Part shown: positions 19,953-29,794 of the stretch, piece by piece
Position numbering within the stretch: the stretch's first letter is position 1
Layout of the letters: the number at the start of each line of letters is the position of its first letter
NCBI GenBank assembly: GCA_003116975.1
Contig: BGKB01000146.1
Span: 140,439-204,438 of the forward strand
Reading direction: 5' to 3'
Length of the DNA stretch: 64,000 nucleotides
Origin: Aurantiochytrium sp. KH105
Lineage: Eukaryota > Sar > Bigyra > Thraustochytrida > Thraustochytriidae
Program-made: the position numbers and the translations under genes
Notes under the pieces: model-generated
Databases searched by the model: none
The model's input: the letters and a program-made list of their open reading frames with translations, nothing else
Told to the model about the DNA's origin: nothing

Positions 19953-21899
19953 GCTGGCTCGCTCGCTCGCTTGCTTGCTTGCTGGCTGGCTGGCTGACTG
20001 CTCGCTCACGTGCGTGCTTGCTTGCTCGCTCACTCGCTCAGGCCGGCTAGGCCTGATGAGCGTGTAGAAGCGGACGGGCGCGCCGGGAGCGCGACGCGAC
20101 ACGACGTGGGTCTCGTGCCGTTTGCGTTTTGCGTCCAACTTTGTCTAGACGCCGCCCAGCGCAGACTTGAAAGGAACTCGAAAGGAGGGAGGGAGGGAGG
20201 GAGGGAGAAAATGAAAAGAAAAAGAATGAATGAAAGAAACAATGAATGAAAGAAAGGGGGCCGGTCCCGGTGCGGTGCCGTCAGCGCCGCTGTGCGCGTG
20301 CAGACAGTGTAGTGCCATCCCGGCTTGTGTGGCTAAGTTGCACTAGGCTTTTCGTTGTCCATTCAGCCATCCACCACCGCAAGGCAAGGCAAGGCAAGGC
20401 AGAGGGCCAACTTTTGAAATTTTCATCAGGCACTTGATTGAGCGCCACTTGGAAGACGCCTCCCGCAGCTGCAGCGCGTGCAGCCCCCGCCGGCGTCCAC
20501 TCCTTTCCCCTTTTACCCCGCATTTTCCCTGCTCTCCCTCGCCCTGCGATCGACGCAAAGTGGTGGCAGCGGCAACTCCAGTCGAGAAGCGGAATCCATG
20601 CCTTCGTGCCCAGCGCAAGGGCGGGCCGCTCAGGAACCCTTGGGCCGGGGCCGGCGCCAGCGCGGCCCTGCGTCCCCTTGGTTAGAGTGCAGTGCATCCG
20701 GCCGTGCGCAGGCGGACGAGGGAAAGAGAGGGGAAGGAAAGGTTGGAGCAGTAGGGTAGATGGACATACTAGAGAAGAAAAAAAAAAAAAAAAGGAAAAA
20801 AAGTGCGGGCTCCTCCGTCCATTCCGGGTCTCGCGACAAGCCATCGACCGATCGACACACGAAACTGCGCGCGCCCTGAATTCGAACGGTCGATCATCGA
20901 CTTGCGGCCCGCGGCCTGGACTTGGACATTCAGCCCCGGCAGCGACGGCCGTAGCGAGTGCAGAGCAGCAGCCCCGGTAGACGTGGTAGGCAGGCCTGGG
21001 TCCGCTGTCTCGCGCTTATTCTGCTTGTGACTGCAAGCAGCCATGGCCACTGCAACCTATCTGGCCCACAACGACGAACGTAATCGATCGCGGACAGACG
21101 CGATCGGTCAATGAGTCGATCGAGCCAGCAAAGGTGAGCGAGCGATCGATTCACTCATCGATCGATCAATGCATCCAAGCTTTACCCCATCCGCGTCGGG
21201 CGACAGCAGCAGCCGTCATGGGCCCGAGCGTCTGCGTGCGTGTGAGCGAGCGAGTGAGTGAGCGTGTGAGGCCGAGTCCACTCGGTTGGAAAGGCAAGTC
21301 AAGCGCCATATAAGTGGCATCACGGACCGAGAGAGAGACACCGTGACGATTGCTGCTGAAAAGTACGATGCACGAATTTGGAGAAATGCACGCGCGCCGG
21401 CGCCAATTTGCACGCTCGCACGCATGGTTCTTGGTGGCGATGGCGAGGGATTCACTGTAAAATGCATTAATGGAGTAGCGGTCATGGAAGCAGGGCGGCC
21501 GCGGCTGATGGCCAAGAAGGAATTCAATGGATGGATTGATGGAATGTGAATGGTCGATCAACGAGCCTCACGAGATTTTCTCTGTTATACTTGTCAGGTT
21601 TCCGGTGGTTTATGGCGCTATGAGCGGGACCCACGAGCGCCGCCGAATTTCTTCATCGTGCTTCGAGCTGTTGCAGCTGGCATGGCTGCTGCAGCAAAGG
21701 ATTGAATGGTCCGCCTTCTTCTCGCACGTGCTCGGGCTCATCGTCGAACCAACTTGACTGTGCGTGCAGGTCGTGCGACGCGTCTTTACTTTGTGCGTCT
21801 ATCCTTTTCAACATGTGCCTGTCCCCGGCCCCGAAACAAGGCAGACGGACGGACATCTCAGATGGCTGACTGTGAGTGAGCGGAGCGAAATCAAGCTAC

Positions 21900-21956
21900 C
21901 AGCGACCAGTGGCCAACGGAGCGCGTGAAAGACGCGCTCCGTTGCTCCGGTCGCTG
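21900..21956. other. Long imperfect hairpin (21 paired positions)
   Basis: An 8-bp outer stem (CAGCGACC with GGTCGCTG) is followed by a 6/4-nt internal loop, then a perfect 13-bp inner stem (CAACGGAGCGCGT with ACGCGCTCCGTTG) closed by a GAAAG loop. A G-rich tract follows on the right. It is not inside any gene. Confidence 0.85.
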
Positions 21957-22411
21957 TGTGTGTGTGGGGTGGGGGGGGGGGGGAGGAGGGGGGGGGGGGC
22001 GCCACATCGTGCGCGTCTTCGGCCCCGCGTGAGTCGAGCTGCCTCGCTCCCTCCTCGGAGTTCCTTTTGCGCGACATGCCCCTCCGATTCCTCGCGCCTT
22101 TACGCTAAACCGCCAGCCAACATCGGCCGATGGCGGCGAAGCTCAAGTGATTGCCTGCACTGCATGGCCGACGACGCGCGAGGTGGTCTGGCGACTCGCG
22201 AGAGCGCCCAGCTCTCCCCCACGGGACCGCGCGTCGTACAAGTGAGGGGAACTAAAAACGAGGGGGAAAGAGCGAAAGACCGAGCAAGGACGCGCGAGAT
22301 TTGATTTGCAGAATGAATGAATAAAGAAAGAACGCAAAAGCGGTTTCGACCAGCCAGCCAGGGCCGCGCCGGCTGTGTGCGAATGGCCAGCGAACGCGGT
22401 CGGGAAAATCC

Positions 22412-22439
22412 GTGCGTCGCGTGCGTAGCCGCGACGCAC
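22412..22439. other. Perfect 10-bp GC-rich hairpin
   Basis: GTGCGTCGCG and CGCGACGCAC are exact reverse complements around an 8-nt loop. It lies in the same gene-free region as the longer hairpin at 21900. Confidence 0.8.
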
Positions 22440-24686
22440 CCGCAAGGCACACACGTAGCGGGCCGCGGAGACAAAAGACAAGACAACGTCAGTCTAGTAA
22501 GCGAGTACAGAGCTCAACGGCCGGCCGGCCTTACATTGTTGGCCAGGTCGATGGTCTTCGGCCCACGCACTCTTGGCAATGATGGATGGCTGCCGTGAAA
22601 GGCCTCGCGGGCCGTCGTCCGCGAGTTGACGAGGCGACCAATTCGCATTTTGAGGTCGCCATTTTGAGGTCGACGAACGGTGCGGCCAGCGCCATCATCT
22701 GTTGCTGCGGCATCGCAAAAGTTGTCCAGAGATCGATCCAGCAACCAGTGACAATGGATGCCGATCGACCCTCTGCTTTTCCGCCGCCCGCGCGCCCGCC
22801 ACCGGTGGCGTGGTGGATTGTTGTCGGTGGGCTCGTTCGCGCGCGAGAGTTTCTTCTTCTCCTGTGCCAGTTCGACGCGCGGCGCCCGCAGCAGCAGCTA
22901 AAAAGGCGCACGTCGATCGCTGTGGAGTAAGAGCAAGTCTAGACCAGACTCACTTTCGGAACTTGTCGCGACGGCAGCCACACTTCGAGTCCGGCTAGTC
23001 TCCCTCTCCAGCCTCCGGCCCTGGCATACATGACGCGATCGATCGATACATGGCGAGCGATGGATGGCCAAGGATGAATCGGGAATGGCAGCCACCACCA
23101 TTGGAGCAGCCATAGGAGCTGGCTGCCGCCCGACGGCGCTAGCGCATCGACGACAAGCACTCGCAGCGGGCCGCCAGCATCGTGTTGCTGGTGCGTGCAG
23201 TGATTCGGAGACCCACTGCGGCCGATTGCTGCATTGTAAGTTGTTATCGGTGGTGCCCGAGAAAGCGCGCGTTCAACAAGCCATGGCCAGTGGCAGGTTG
23301 AAGACGGCCTTCGCGCGTGCCGTGATGCACGAGACCATGGAGGAAGGAAAACTACAATCACGAGCGGCAGGCGCGGCAGCGGCACGTGATGGCAGGGAAA
23401 CTAAGAGGGCGAGAGTACAGCGGCCAGTGGCCGCACGCGATGCTGTGCGGCGCGTCGCGGCGCGGCCCTGACCGACGGCAGACTTGCGCCTGGGAAGCCT
23501 GGACGGCGACGCCGGCCTGCGGCCGATCACTTCTCAACCCCGTCAGGCACCACTGCCCGAACATGCGCTTCAAGCGAGGCCGCAGACCTTCAAAGCGCGG
23601 GTCACCCGCCTTGGCTGGCGGTCTTTTGTGCTCTTGGAGCGGCACAGGCAGTTTGTGTTGCCGAGTTGCCTTGCCATGCAGTGCCTTGTCAATCAATCAC
23701 CAACCAGATTCAAGTTGCCCTGACTTCCTTGGTCAGCGTAGCCCAAATAATCATCACTGGTGCTATACACCGTAGCCTACTTATACCTATGGCCGCGAAG
23801 GGAACCTAGTGCTAGCAAACAAAGCCCGTTCGTGTCCGGGCCCGAGGTCGGAGCAGTGGCCCGTGCAGGCAGGACACGACGCTTTGCGGACGAAGAAGCG
23901 GCCAACCAGCCACGGCCGGCCAGGCCGCACCGCTTGAGGGCCGGCCAGGCCGTCGACTTCTTTCCCCAGCCAGCTCAGCTCAGGTCTTGCGGCACGTGCA
24001 GAAACGACGAGGAGGAGATGGGCGCCGTGCCGAACCCGCGCAAGCCGAGGCGAGGCGAGGCTCCTCGGCACTTCGCCCGCGAACTTGACGGCATCTTGTC
24101 CCCAGCCAGCTGCAGCCAGAGCTTGCTCGCTTGGTTGTTTGCTTGCTTGCTTGCTTGGCCCGTGAATAAGAGCTTGCTTGTTGCTTTGCTTGCCTTCGCT
24201 TGGGATTTGGGATAAGAGTGAAAGAAAAAAATAAAAGAAATAAAAGAGTCACTTGTGATGGATGGCCCGGCTGCCCCGATGTGGCGTTCGCTCCTCGTCC
24301 CAGCCCCAGCCTCCGCCTCGCCAGCCTTCTCGGCCCCGCGCTCCTTGCTCCGCGCCGTCGCTCGCGGCCGCAGGCACGCAGCAAGGGAAGCCTTCCTCCC
24401 TCGCGCGCGTCGCCGGGCGCGCCTTGCCTTGGCTTGGCTTGGCGACGGGCGCGACGTGCAAGTGTGGTGGAGGCAGACCTTTCTTGCTTTCTTACACAAC
24501 TCGGCACATCAACATGGCGGCAATAGGCAGTGGCACGCCAGACCACCTACCACCACTTTTTAGGTGCGGCGCGGCACGTGACGGAGAAAAGCTCCTCCAA
24601 GCCCTCGTGCCTCGCCTTGCGCTCCAGGCCTTGGCGAGGGCGAGCAAACCTTGTTCGACGCGCTCGCTCGCTCGCACGCGCGCACG

Positions 24687-27596
24687 ATGACGGCCCTCGC
24701 GCCCTACGACGGCGACAGCGGCGACCTGGAGCGCGCGGAAAAGGGCGCACGCGGCAGGGGGGCGCGATGCGGCTGCGGCAATGTGAGCAAGCTGCAACTC
24801 GCGCTACTGGCCGCAGTGGCGGCCGTGGTGGCCCTGGGCGCCACGCTCGCCTTTGTGCTGACGAGGAGTGACGCCTGCGGCCTCGACAGCATGTCGGACG
24901 CGACGCAGGTGGAATGTGCGGCGCCCTCAGAAGAGGCCTATACAATGGCCCACCTTGTCCAGGACTGGGACAGTCTCGACGTCGTCTTTCCCACGCGGGG
25001 GCAGCCCGCGCGGAGTCTCACCACCTCTCTCTCCGCGCGCTTTGAAAATGACACGTATGCCTTTCAGGTCAAGTCCACGGCATATGGAGACGCAGTCAAC
25101 TTGCCCATTACCATCTGGATTGACGTCGACCTCGACGAGACCACCACCATGGTCGCTGCCAACTGGACAGAAAATGTCGTGATCCCCGACGGGGCCGACC
25201 TAGCCATCGTCTTGGACGAAGACTTCGCCAAGGTGTACACGGATGTGTCGGCCTCTGACCCCGTGCTTCAAATCACCAGCGCAGAAACCCTCGTGGCGGT
25301 CACAAACGCGAACTCGAACCTCGACCTCGCTGTCGGGGTCAACGATGGAGAAACGGCTACTGTTGGCATCACCGCAAGCGCCGTCGCCAACCTTACCGGC
25401 GTGGAGAACATCGAGGATCTCATGATCAAGTTTCAAGACAGCACCAACAACGCGCAGGAGGGCCTTGACGCTTGGCTCCTCTTTGCCACAGACGACCTCC
25501 AACGCAACCCGCCCGCATGTGCGGATCGTCGCTCAGGCATGGTGCGGGGCGCTGTTGTCTTTTCAGAGACGGCGCAGGCTCGCTTCTACAACGACAAGAG
25601 CTATAACATGCTCTTTATGTCCATGCAGAATCAATTCATGCAAGCAGGCTTTCCCATCAGTCTCATCTACGACACCGACCTTACCGAAGAGGCGTGGATG
25701 TGCGACTTCAGCGTCATCATCATCCCCTACATGAACTATGTATCGCCGGCGCGCGCACCTGCGCTCCGTAAGGTCTTGACGCGTCTTGTGCATCGCCACG
25801 GCGTCTCGCTCGTGCTGGCGAACGAGTTCATGACTGCCAGTTCCGAAACGGACGTGTCCCTCCCCGCAGGAGGCGTAAATACCCTGCGCCTGCTCTCGGG
25901 TATTTCCGTTTCGTCTTTTCAGCTCGCCTCGGAAGTTGTCGTCCGCGCAAGCAGCGCCTCCACGGCCTCGGGCGCTGCCTTTGCGGATCTCGAGGACAAC
26001 AAAGTCATCGTCAACAGCACCGTGAATACGGGCTTCTCCCCATATCTGAACGTTTATTCCCAGGCCTCTGACATGTCGGGCTTTGAGATCACAGAACTGG
26101 CGCGCGCCGATCTTACCAATACAGCTGGAGCTCAGGCTTCCTTTGCGCCCATTCTCGCCTCTCGTCTCCTCAATGCTCCCGAAGCCGGCCGCGTCATCCA
26201 TCTCGCCTCCATTGACCTCCTCGCTGATTTCGATCTTGGTTGGAGACTCATTCGTTGGGCCGCGCAAACGCACGACACCGTTGTCAACGGCCCGCACGCA
26301 TACCTTCAACTCACCCGGCATGACTCCATTTTTGTCGTGCGCTGGGACTGTGATCTCACCTCCTTTTTAACTGCAGCACCCACTGTATATCCGACCATGC
26401 AGTCGCGCTTCATTGACAAATGGCGAGAGGAGTGGGACATGGTTGCATCGTACTACATCAACCTCGGAAACAACTTGACGATTCAACGTGGGACCAACTG
26501 GACCTTTGCCAAGCCTCTTTATACCAATTGGATTGAGGATGGCAACGAACTCGGTTCCCACTCCTTTACGCACCCGCTCTATGTGAACAACCTTAACGCA
26601 ACGCAGCTCGATTACGAGTTTGGCCTCTCCAACCAGTACATTTCCGGCAATATGTCTCTCGACCGTATTGGCGCCGCGCAGCCAGGCAATCCGTTGAACT
26701 TGGCTTCGGATACTGCAATGGAAAAGTATTATAGCTCAACCTATTTTTCCACCTCCGTCAGCAAGTCTGGTGCCGGATACGAGGGCGCCTTTGGATTCAT
26801 GACGCCTCTTAGCAAAATGGTCCTCATGGCACCCAATCTCTCCTTCGATTTTACCTTTATCGAGTACAAGCACCTCACCACCACGCAGGCCGAGGCTGCC
26901 TGGCTCCAAGAGTTTGACCTCGCCACTCGTTTTGCCAATCGTCCCATCATCCACGCCGGTGTCCACCCTTATGCCGTCGTGAGCTACACGTACAACAGCA
27001 CCAAACAGGTCATGGAGCTTGACTCGGGTCTGTACAGCTCGGCAATGTTCGAGTCGCTCTTTGGGACCGCGCACGCGAGCAATACCGAGTTTCTTCCGCT
27101 CATGACGCTCAACGACCGCATTCGCTCCTACAAGTCGGCCTGGTTCCGCGTGGTGCAGCTCAACGGAAGTGCCCTGCAGGTCATTGTCTCTTCAGATGAT
27201 GATTCGACTGAGGGCTTTGGCGCCTTTGCGCTTACCATGCCGGACCCGGCTCTTCGCATTGTCTCCGTCGATAACTGGTACGCTTACTCGGCGAGAGATG
27301 TCTTTCTTCCGAAGGCTGGTGGAAGTTTTATCATTCGCACTGGGGCGCTTTCTGCATCGCCCCTCGCGTGCACGCGCATTACTGAGATGAGCATGCGCGT
27401 CAAGCTCGAGTCGTTGGCCGGTGACTGCAGCTCGCTGACCGCAACTTTGCAAGGACCTGGCAAGGTTCGCATCGATCTTGCTGGAGATTCCTCCAGCTAC
27501 ACCATTTCAGGCGCCACCGTCGCCCTTGATGCCACCTCTTATGTGGAGCTCACGCTCGTAAAAGGATCCCAGACAGTAACTGTTTCTGTAGCATAA
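24687..27596 (+). CDS. Type II membrane polysaccharide-deacetylase-like protein B (paralogue of A)
   Basis: 969 residues from ATG 24687 to TAA 27594. A short charged cytosolic N-terminus (MTALAPYDGD...) precedes one hydrophobic helix (about residues 35-55, LQLALLAAVAAVVALGATLA), with no obvious cleavage site, so I read it as a signal anchor. The rest parallels protein A: a CBM9/DOMON-like domain; an alpha/beta segment (FMSMQNQFMQAGFPISLI...FSVIIIPYMNYV); and a NodB/CE4-like core with QLTRHDSIF...RWDCD (D554, D556), ELGSHSFTHP (H625, H629), RIGAAQPGN and IIHAGVHPYAVV, then a beta-rich end. The DxD-to-HxxxH distance is 71 residues in both paralogues. Protein A is soluble/secreted with a Pro/Thr tail; B is membrane-anchored and lacks that tail. 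Many N-x-S/T sites fit the secretory route. The substrate is unknown. Confidence 0.75.
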   Translation: MTALAPYDGDSGDLERAEKGARGRGARCGCGNVSKLQLALLAAVAAVVALGATLAFVLTRSDACGLDSMSDATQVECAAPSEEAYTMAHLVQDWDSLDVVFPTRGQPARSLTTSLSARFENDTYAFQVKSTAYGDAVNLPITIWIDVDLDETTTMVAANWTENVVIPDGADLAIVLDEDFAKVYTDVSASDPVLQITSAETLVAVTNANSNLDLAVGVNDGETATVGITASAVANLTGVENIEDLMIKFQDSTNNAQEGLDAWLLFATDDLQRNPPACADRRSGMVRGAVVFSETAQARFYNDKSYNMLFMSMQNQFMQAGFPISLIYDTDLTEEAWMCDFSVIIIPYMNYVSPARAPALRKVLTRLVHRHGVSLVLANEFMTASSETDVSLPAGGVNTLRLLSGISVSSFQLASEVVVRASSASTASGAAFADLEDNKVIVNSTVNTGFSPYLNVYSQASDMSGFEITELARADLTNTAGAQASFAPILASRLLNAPEAGRVIHLASIDLLADFDLGWRLIRWAAQTHDTVVNGPHAYLQLTRHDSIFVVRWDCDLTSFLTAAPTVYPTMQSRFIDKWREEWDMVASYYINLGNNLTIQRGTNWTFAKPLYTNWIEDGNELGSHSFTHPLYVNNLNATQLDYEFGLSNQYISGNMSLDRIGAAQPGNPLNLASDTAMEKYYSSTYFSTSVSKSGAGYEGAFGFMTPLSKMVLMAPNLSFDFTFIEYKHLTTTQAEAAWLQEFDLATRFANRPIIHAGVHPYAVVSYTYNSTKQVMELDSGLYSSAMFESLFGTAHASNTEFLPLMTLNDRIRSYKSAWFRVVQLNGSALQVIVSSDDDSTEGFGAFALTMPDPALRIVSVDNWYAYSARDVFLPKAGGSFIIRTGALSASPLACTRITEMSMRVKLESLAGDCSSLTATLQGPGKVRIDLAGDSSSYTISGATVALDATSYVELTLVKGSQTVTVSVA

Positions 27597-27689
27597 GCTT
27601 GAAAGATAAATCTCATTTTGTTGACCAAACCAAGCAAGCATCCATGTGACACGGGGAAAGTAAAAAGTCTTGGATCTTTTCATGTTCGC

Positions 27690-27727
<38 letters not shown>

Positions 27728-27969
27728 GCACAGTGAGACATCGCTGTGGGACAGCGAGAGTTGCTCGCACAAGTATAAAGAGAGTTTGTCGCTCATACAA
27801 TGTATACTTTCCATCGAAAGCTTGTCGCTCATGCATGCAAAATTTTTCATTCTTTGTATGTTTTAGAAGGAAGAAATCGCTCACATGCTCGCTCTCGCTT
27901 GTAGAAACGACACAAATGGTTTTTTCTTTCATTGCTCTGATTTCTCTACCCGCGCGCTCGTAAATCACA
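27597..27969. other. Convergent intergenic region with (GCT)12
   Basis: 3'-to-3' gap between deacetylase B and RFC5. It contains 12 GCT triplets at 27691-27726. Otherwise AT-richer, no gene. Confidence 0.6.
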
Positions 27970-29115
27970 TCAAGCAGCATTGGAAATTTCCATTGCTGCC
28001 GAAGATGAAGATGATGACGACCCTGCAGCAGCAGCAGCAACACCATCCTGCATTTGGCGTCGGGAAATGAAAAAGGCTCCAACGAGAGCTCCGAGCTGGA
28101 GCGTCTCCGAGGTGCCCGATGCAAGATTGTACTCAATTTCTGCCATGTGCTTCAAAAGTTGTACTCGTGTCGACGGGGCAAACTTTACTTTTTTGAGGTC
28201 CTCATGAAGCGCCTGCAAAATGTCCACCAGGGCGAGCCCCTTCGTGACCTGCAGATCTCTCACGGTCTGAAAGGCCTCCGACACGGACTCGCTAAACAGA
28301 GCGCTTCGACACGCAAGAATATCAGCCGCCGTGGGTTTGCCTGTGCACCGGTACACGGCTGCCTCGTCAACCTTGCGATTGTTGGCGAGAGAGCTGGACT
28401 GCAGAATATTCAAGACCTTGCGCATGTCACCCTCGCCTAGCTTGAGCACAGCATCGAGCCCTGCCTCCGTGACCTCGAGCTCTTCCTTTGCGATGATCTC
28501 CTTGACGCGTCCAACAACAAGCTGCGTTTTCAACGGCGCAAAGCGAAAGCGAGTGCAACGCGATTGCAAGGCGGGGATGATCTTGCTCGCATAGTTACAA
28601 ATAATGCAGAAGCGCGCGTTGCTTGCGTATTTCTCAATGACGCGGCGCAATGCCATCTGCGCGTCCTTGGTCATGTTGTCTGCCTCATCGAGAATGACCA
28701 ACTTGATGCCGGTGGAAAAGAGCTTGCGCGTTCCTGCAAAGTTGGAGATCTCGTTCCGCACAGTATCAATGCCGCGAGCATCGGACGCGTTCATTTCCAG
28801 AACCATGGACCGCATGCTCGATCCGTACATTTCGCGCGCCACGGCCAAAATCGTCGAAGTCTTTCCTGTGCCGGGTGGGCCGTAGAACAAAAGATGTGGC
28901 AGCCGGTTGGCGTCCACGAGTTTACGAATTGTCGCCACGATCTCGTCGTGCGCGACCAGGTCCTCCAATTTTTGCGGCCTGTACTTTTCGATCCATGGCA
29001 ATGCCTCCGTTTCTTCCTGCAGCTTATCCGCCATGCTCCGGCCCTTTCCCATCGTCACCGCCGCCGAAGAAGAAGAAGACGACGACGACGACGAAGAAGA
29101 AGAAGACGAAGCCAT
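27970..29115 (-). CDS. RFC5: Replication factor C subunit 5 (yeast Rfc3-type) clamp-loader ATPase
   Basis: 381 residues from the ATG at 29113-29115; further in-frame ATGs at 29052 and 29034 lie before the conserved part. A poly-Ser stretch precedes the canonical start of the RFC small-subunit fold, ALPWIEKYRPQKLEDLVAH. Motifs seen: RLPHLLFYGPPGTGKTST (Walker A), NASDARGID, KLVILDEADNMTKDAQMALR (Walker B and sensor region), CNYASKIIPALQSRCTRFRF (SRC arginine-finger motif) and GDMRKVLNILQS (sensor 2). SMVLEMNASD and the RCTRFRF block fit RFC5 better than RFC2 or RFC4. RFC1-5 opens PCNA and loads it at primer-template junctions in the nucleus, and the small subunits also serve Ctf18, Elg1 and Rad24 loaders. 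A poly-Ala/poly-Ser C-terminal tail is extra relative to human RFC5 (340 residues). Confidence 0.95.
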   Translation of the reverse strand: MASSSSSSSSSSSSSSSAAVTMGKGRSMADKLQEETEALPWIEKYRPQKLEDLVAHDEIVATIRKLVDANRLPHLLFYGPPGTGKTSTILAVAREMYGSSMRSMVLEMNASDARGIDTVRNEISNFAGTRKLFSTGIKLVILDEADNMTKDAQMALRRVIEKYASNARFCIICNYASKIIPALQSRCTRFRFAPLKTQLVVGRVKEIIAKEELEVTEAGLDAVLKLGEGDMRKVLNILQSSSLANNRKVDEAAVYRCTGKPTAADILACRSALFSESVSEAFQTVRDLQVTKGLALVDILQALHEDLKKVKFAPSTRVQLLKHMAEIEYNLASGTSETLQLGALVGAFFISRRQMQDGVAAAAAGSSSSSSSAAMEISNAA

Positions 29116-29794
29116 GGCAGATCTAACGAAGCTACTCTTTCCCGTTCGCTCGTTCACGCAAGAGAATCGCTCGCTGTCTGCCTCGACTGCCTGCTTGCCT
29201 GTCTGCCTCTACCGACGCGGCGCCGCTCACGATCGCGTGACCCGCGCACGTTTTCTCGTTTGCTGGACAGACAAGTGCTCTGTCTCCCAAGGGCAAGCGG
29301 CCAGGCAGGCGGTCGTTAGGTTGTGGTTGTAGGCCTAGGCCAAACCCCAAAAATATTTTTTTTAATCCGGCCACGGGCAAGGGCAATGAATGGGCGGGCT
29401 ATTGCATGGCAAGAAGTTTCAAGTTCAACTTGGGCCTGGTAGGCCCCGGCAAAATGTCAGGCTCCGGCAAAAATGTCAGGCTCACGCAAGAAGGTCGCAA
29501 AAATAGAAACGTAAATTCTACTTGATTTCTCCCTTCTTTTGAGATAAAGTCTTGGTCTATGAAAGCAAAAGTAAAGTTTTCAAGTCCATGCAAGCAACAC
29601 TAAAGTTTTCAGCTCCTTAGACGGTGCAACGCAGCGACCTTTCTCAAAATGGTGTTGGGCGCATACCCTTTAGGCGGGCTATTCCTGAGAATTATAAAAT
29701 TAATGCTGCTCGCCTGTTTCGACACCGCCAAAACCAAAGATTGAACTTTTCTTTCCATGCCGCTGACAAGCGGGAAAAAAAATTACGAGACAGT
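29116..29794. other. RFC5 5' region / AMPK-gamma 3' region
   Basis: No gene. A near-tandem pair GGCAAAATGTCAGGCTC and GGCAAAAATGTCAGGCTC sits at about 29446-29482. The half nearer 29794 is AT-richer, as expected for a 3' end. Confidence 0.45.

Larger units (their letters stand above)
19953..24686. other. 4.7-kb gene-free region between the divergent deacetylase paralogues
   Basis: I find no frame with protein-like composition on either strand. The DNA is repeat-rich and structured: AAGC/GAGC tracts abutting both flanking starts, (GGGA)n at 20183-20204, an A-run at 20777-20793, dense CGATCG/GATCGATC palindromes (20840-21180 and 22730-23060), a long hairpin (21900-21956) followed by a G-run (21965-22000), a second hairpin (22412-22439), a tandem 13-mer CATTTTGAGGTCG (22646-22672), a direct repeat GGCCGGCCAGGCCG (23914 and 23941) and CTTG tetranucleotides (24126-24162). 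It could be a long shared regulatory region or hold noncoding RNA. Confidence 0.5.
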
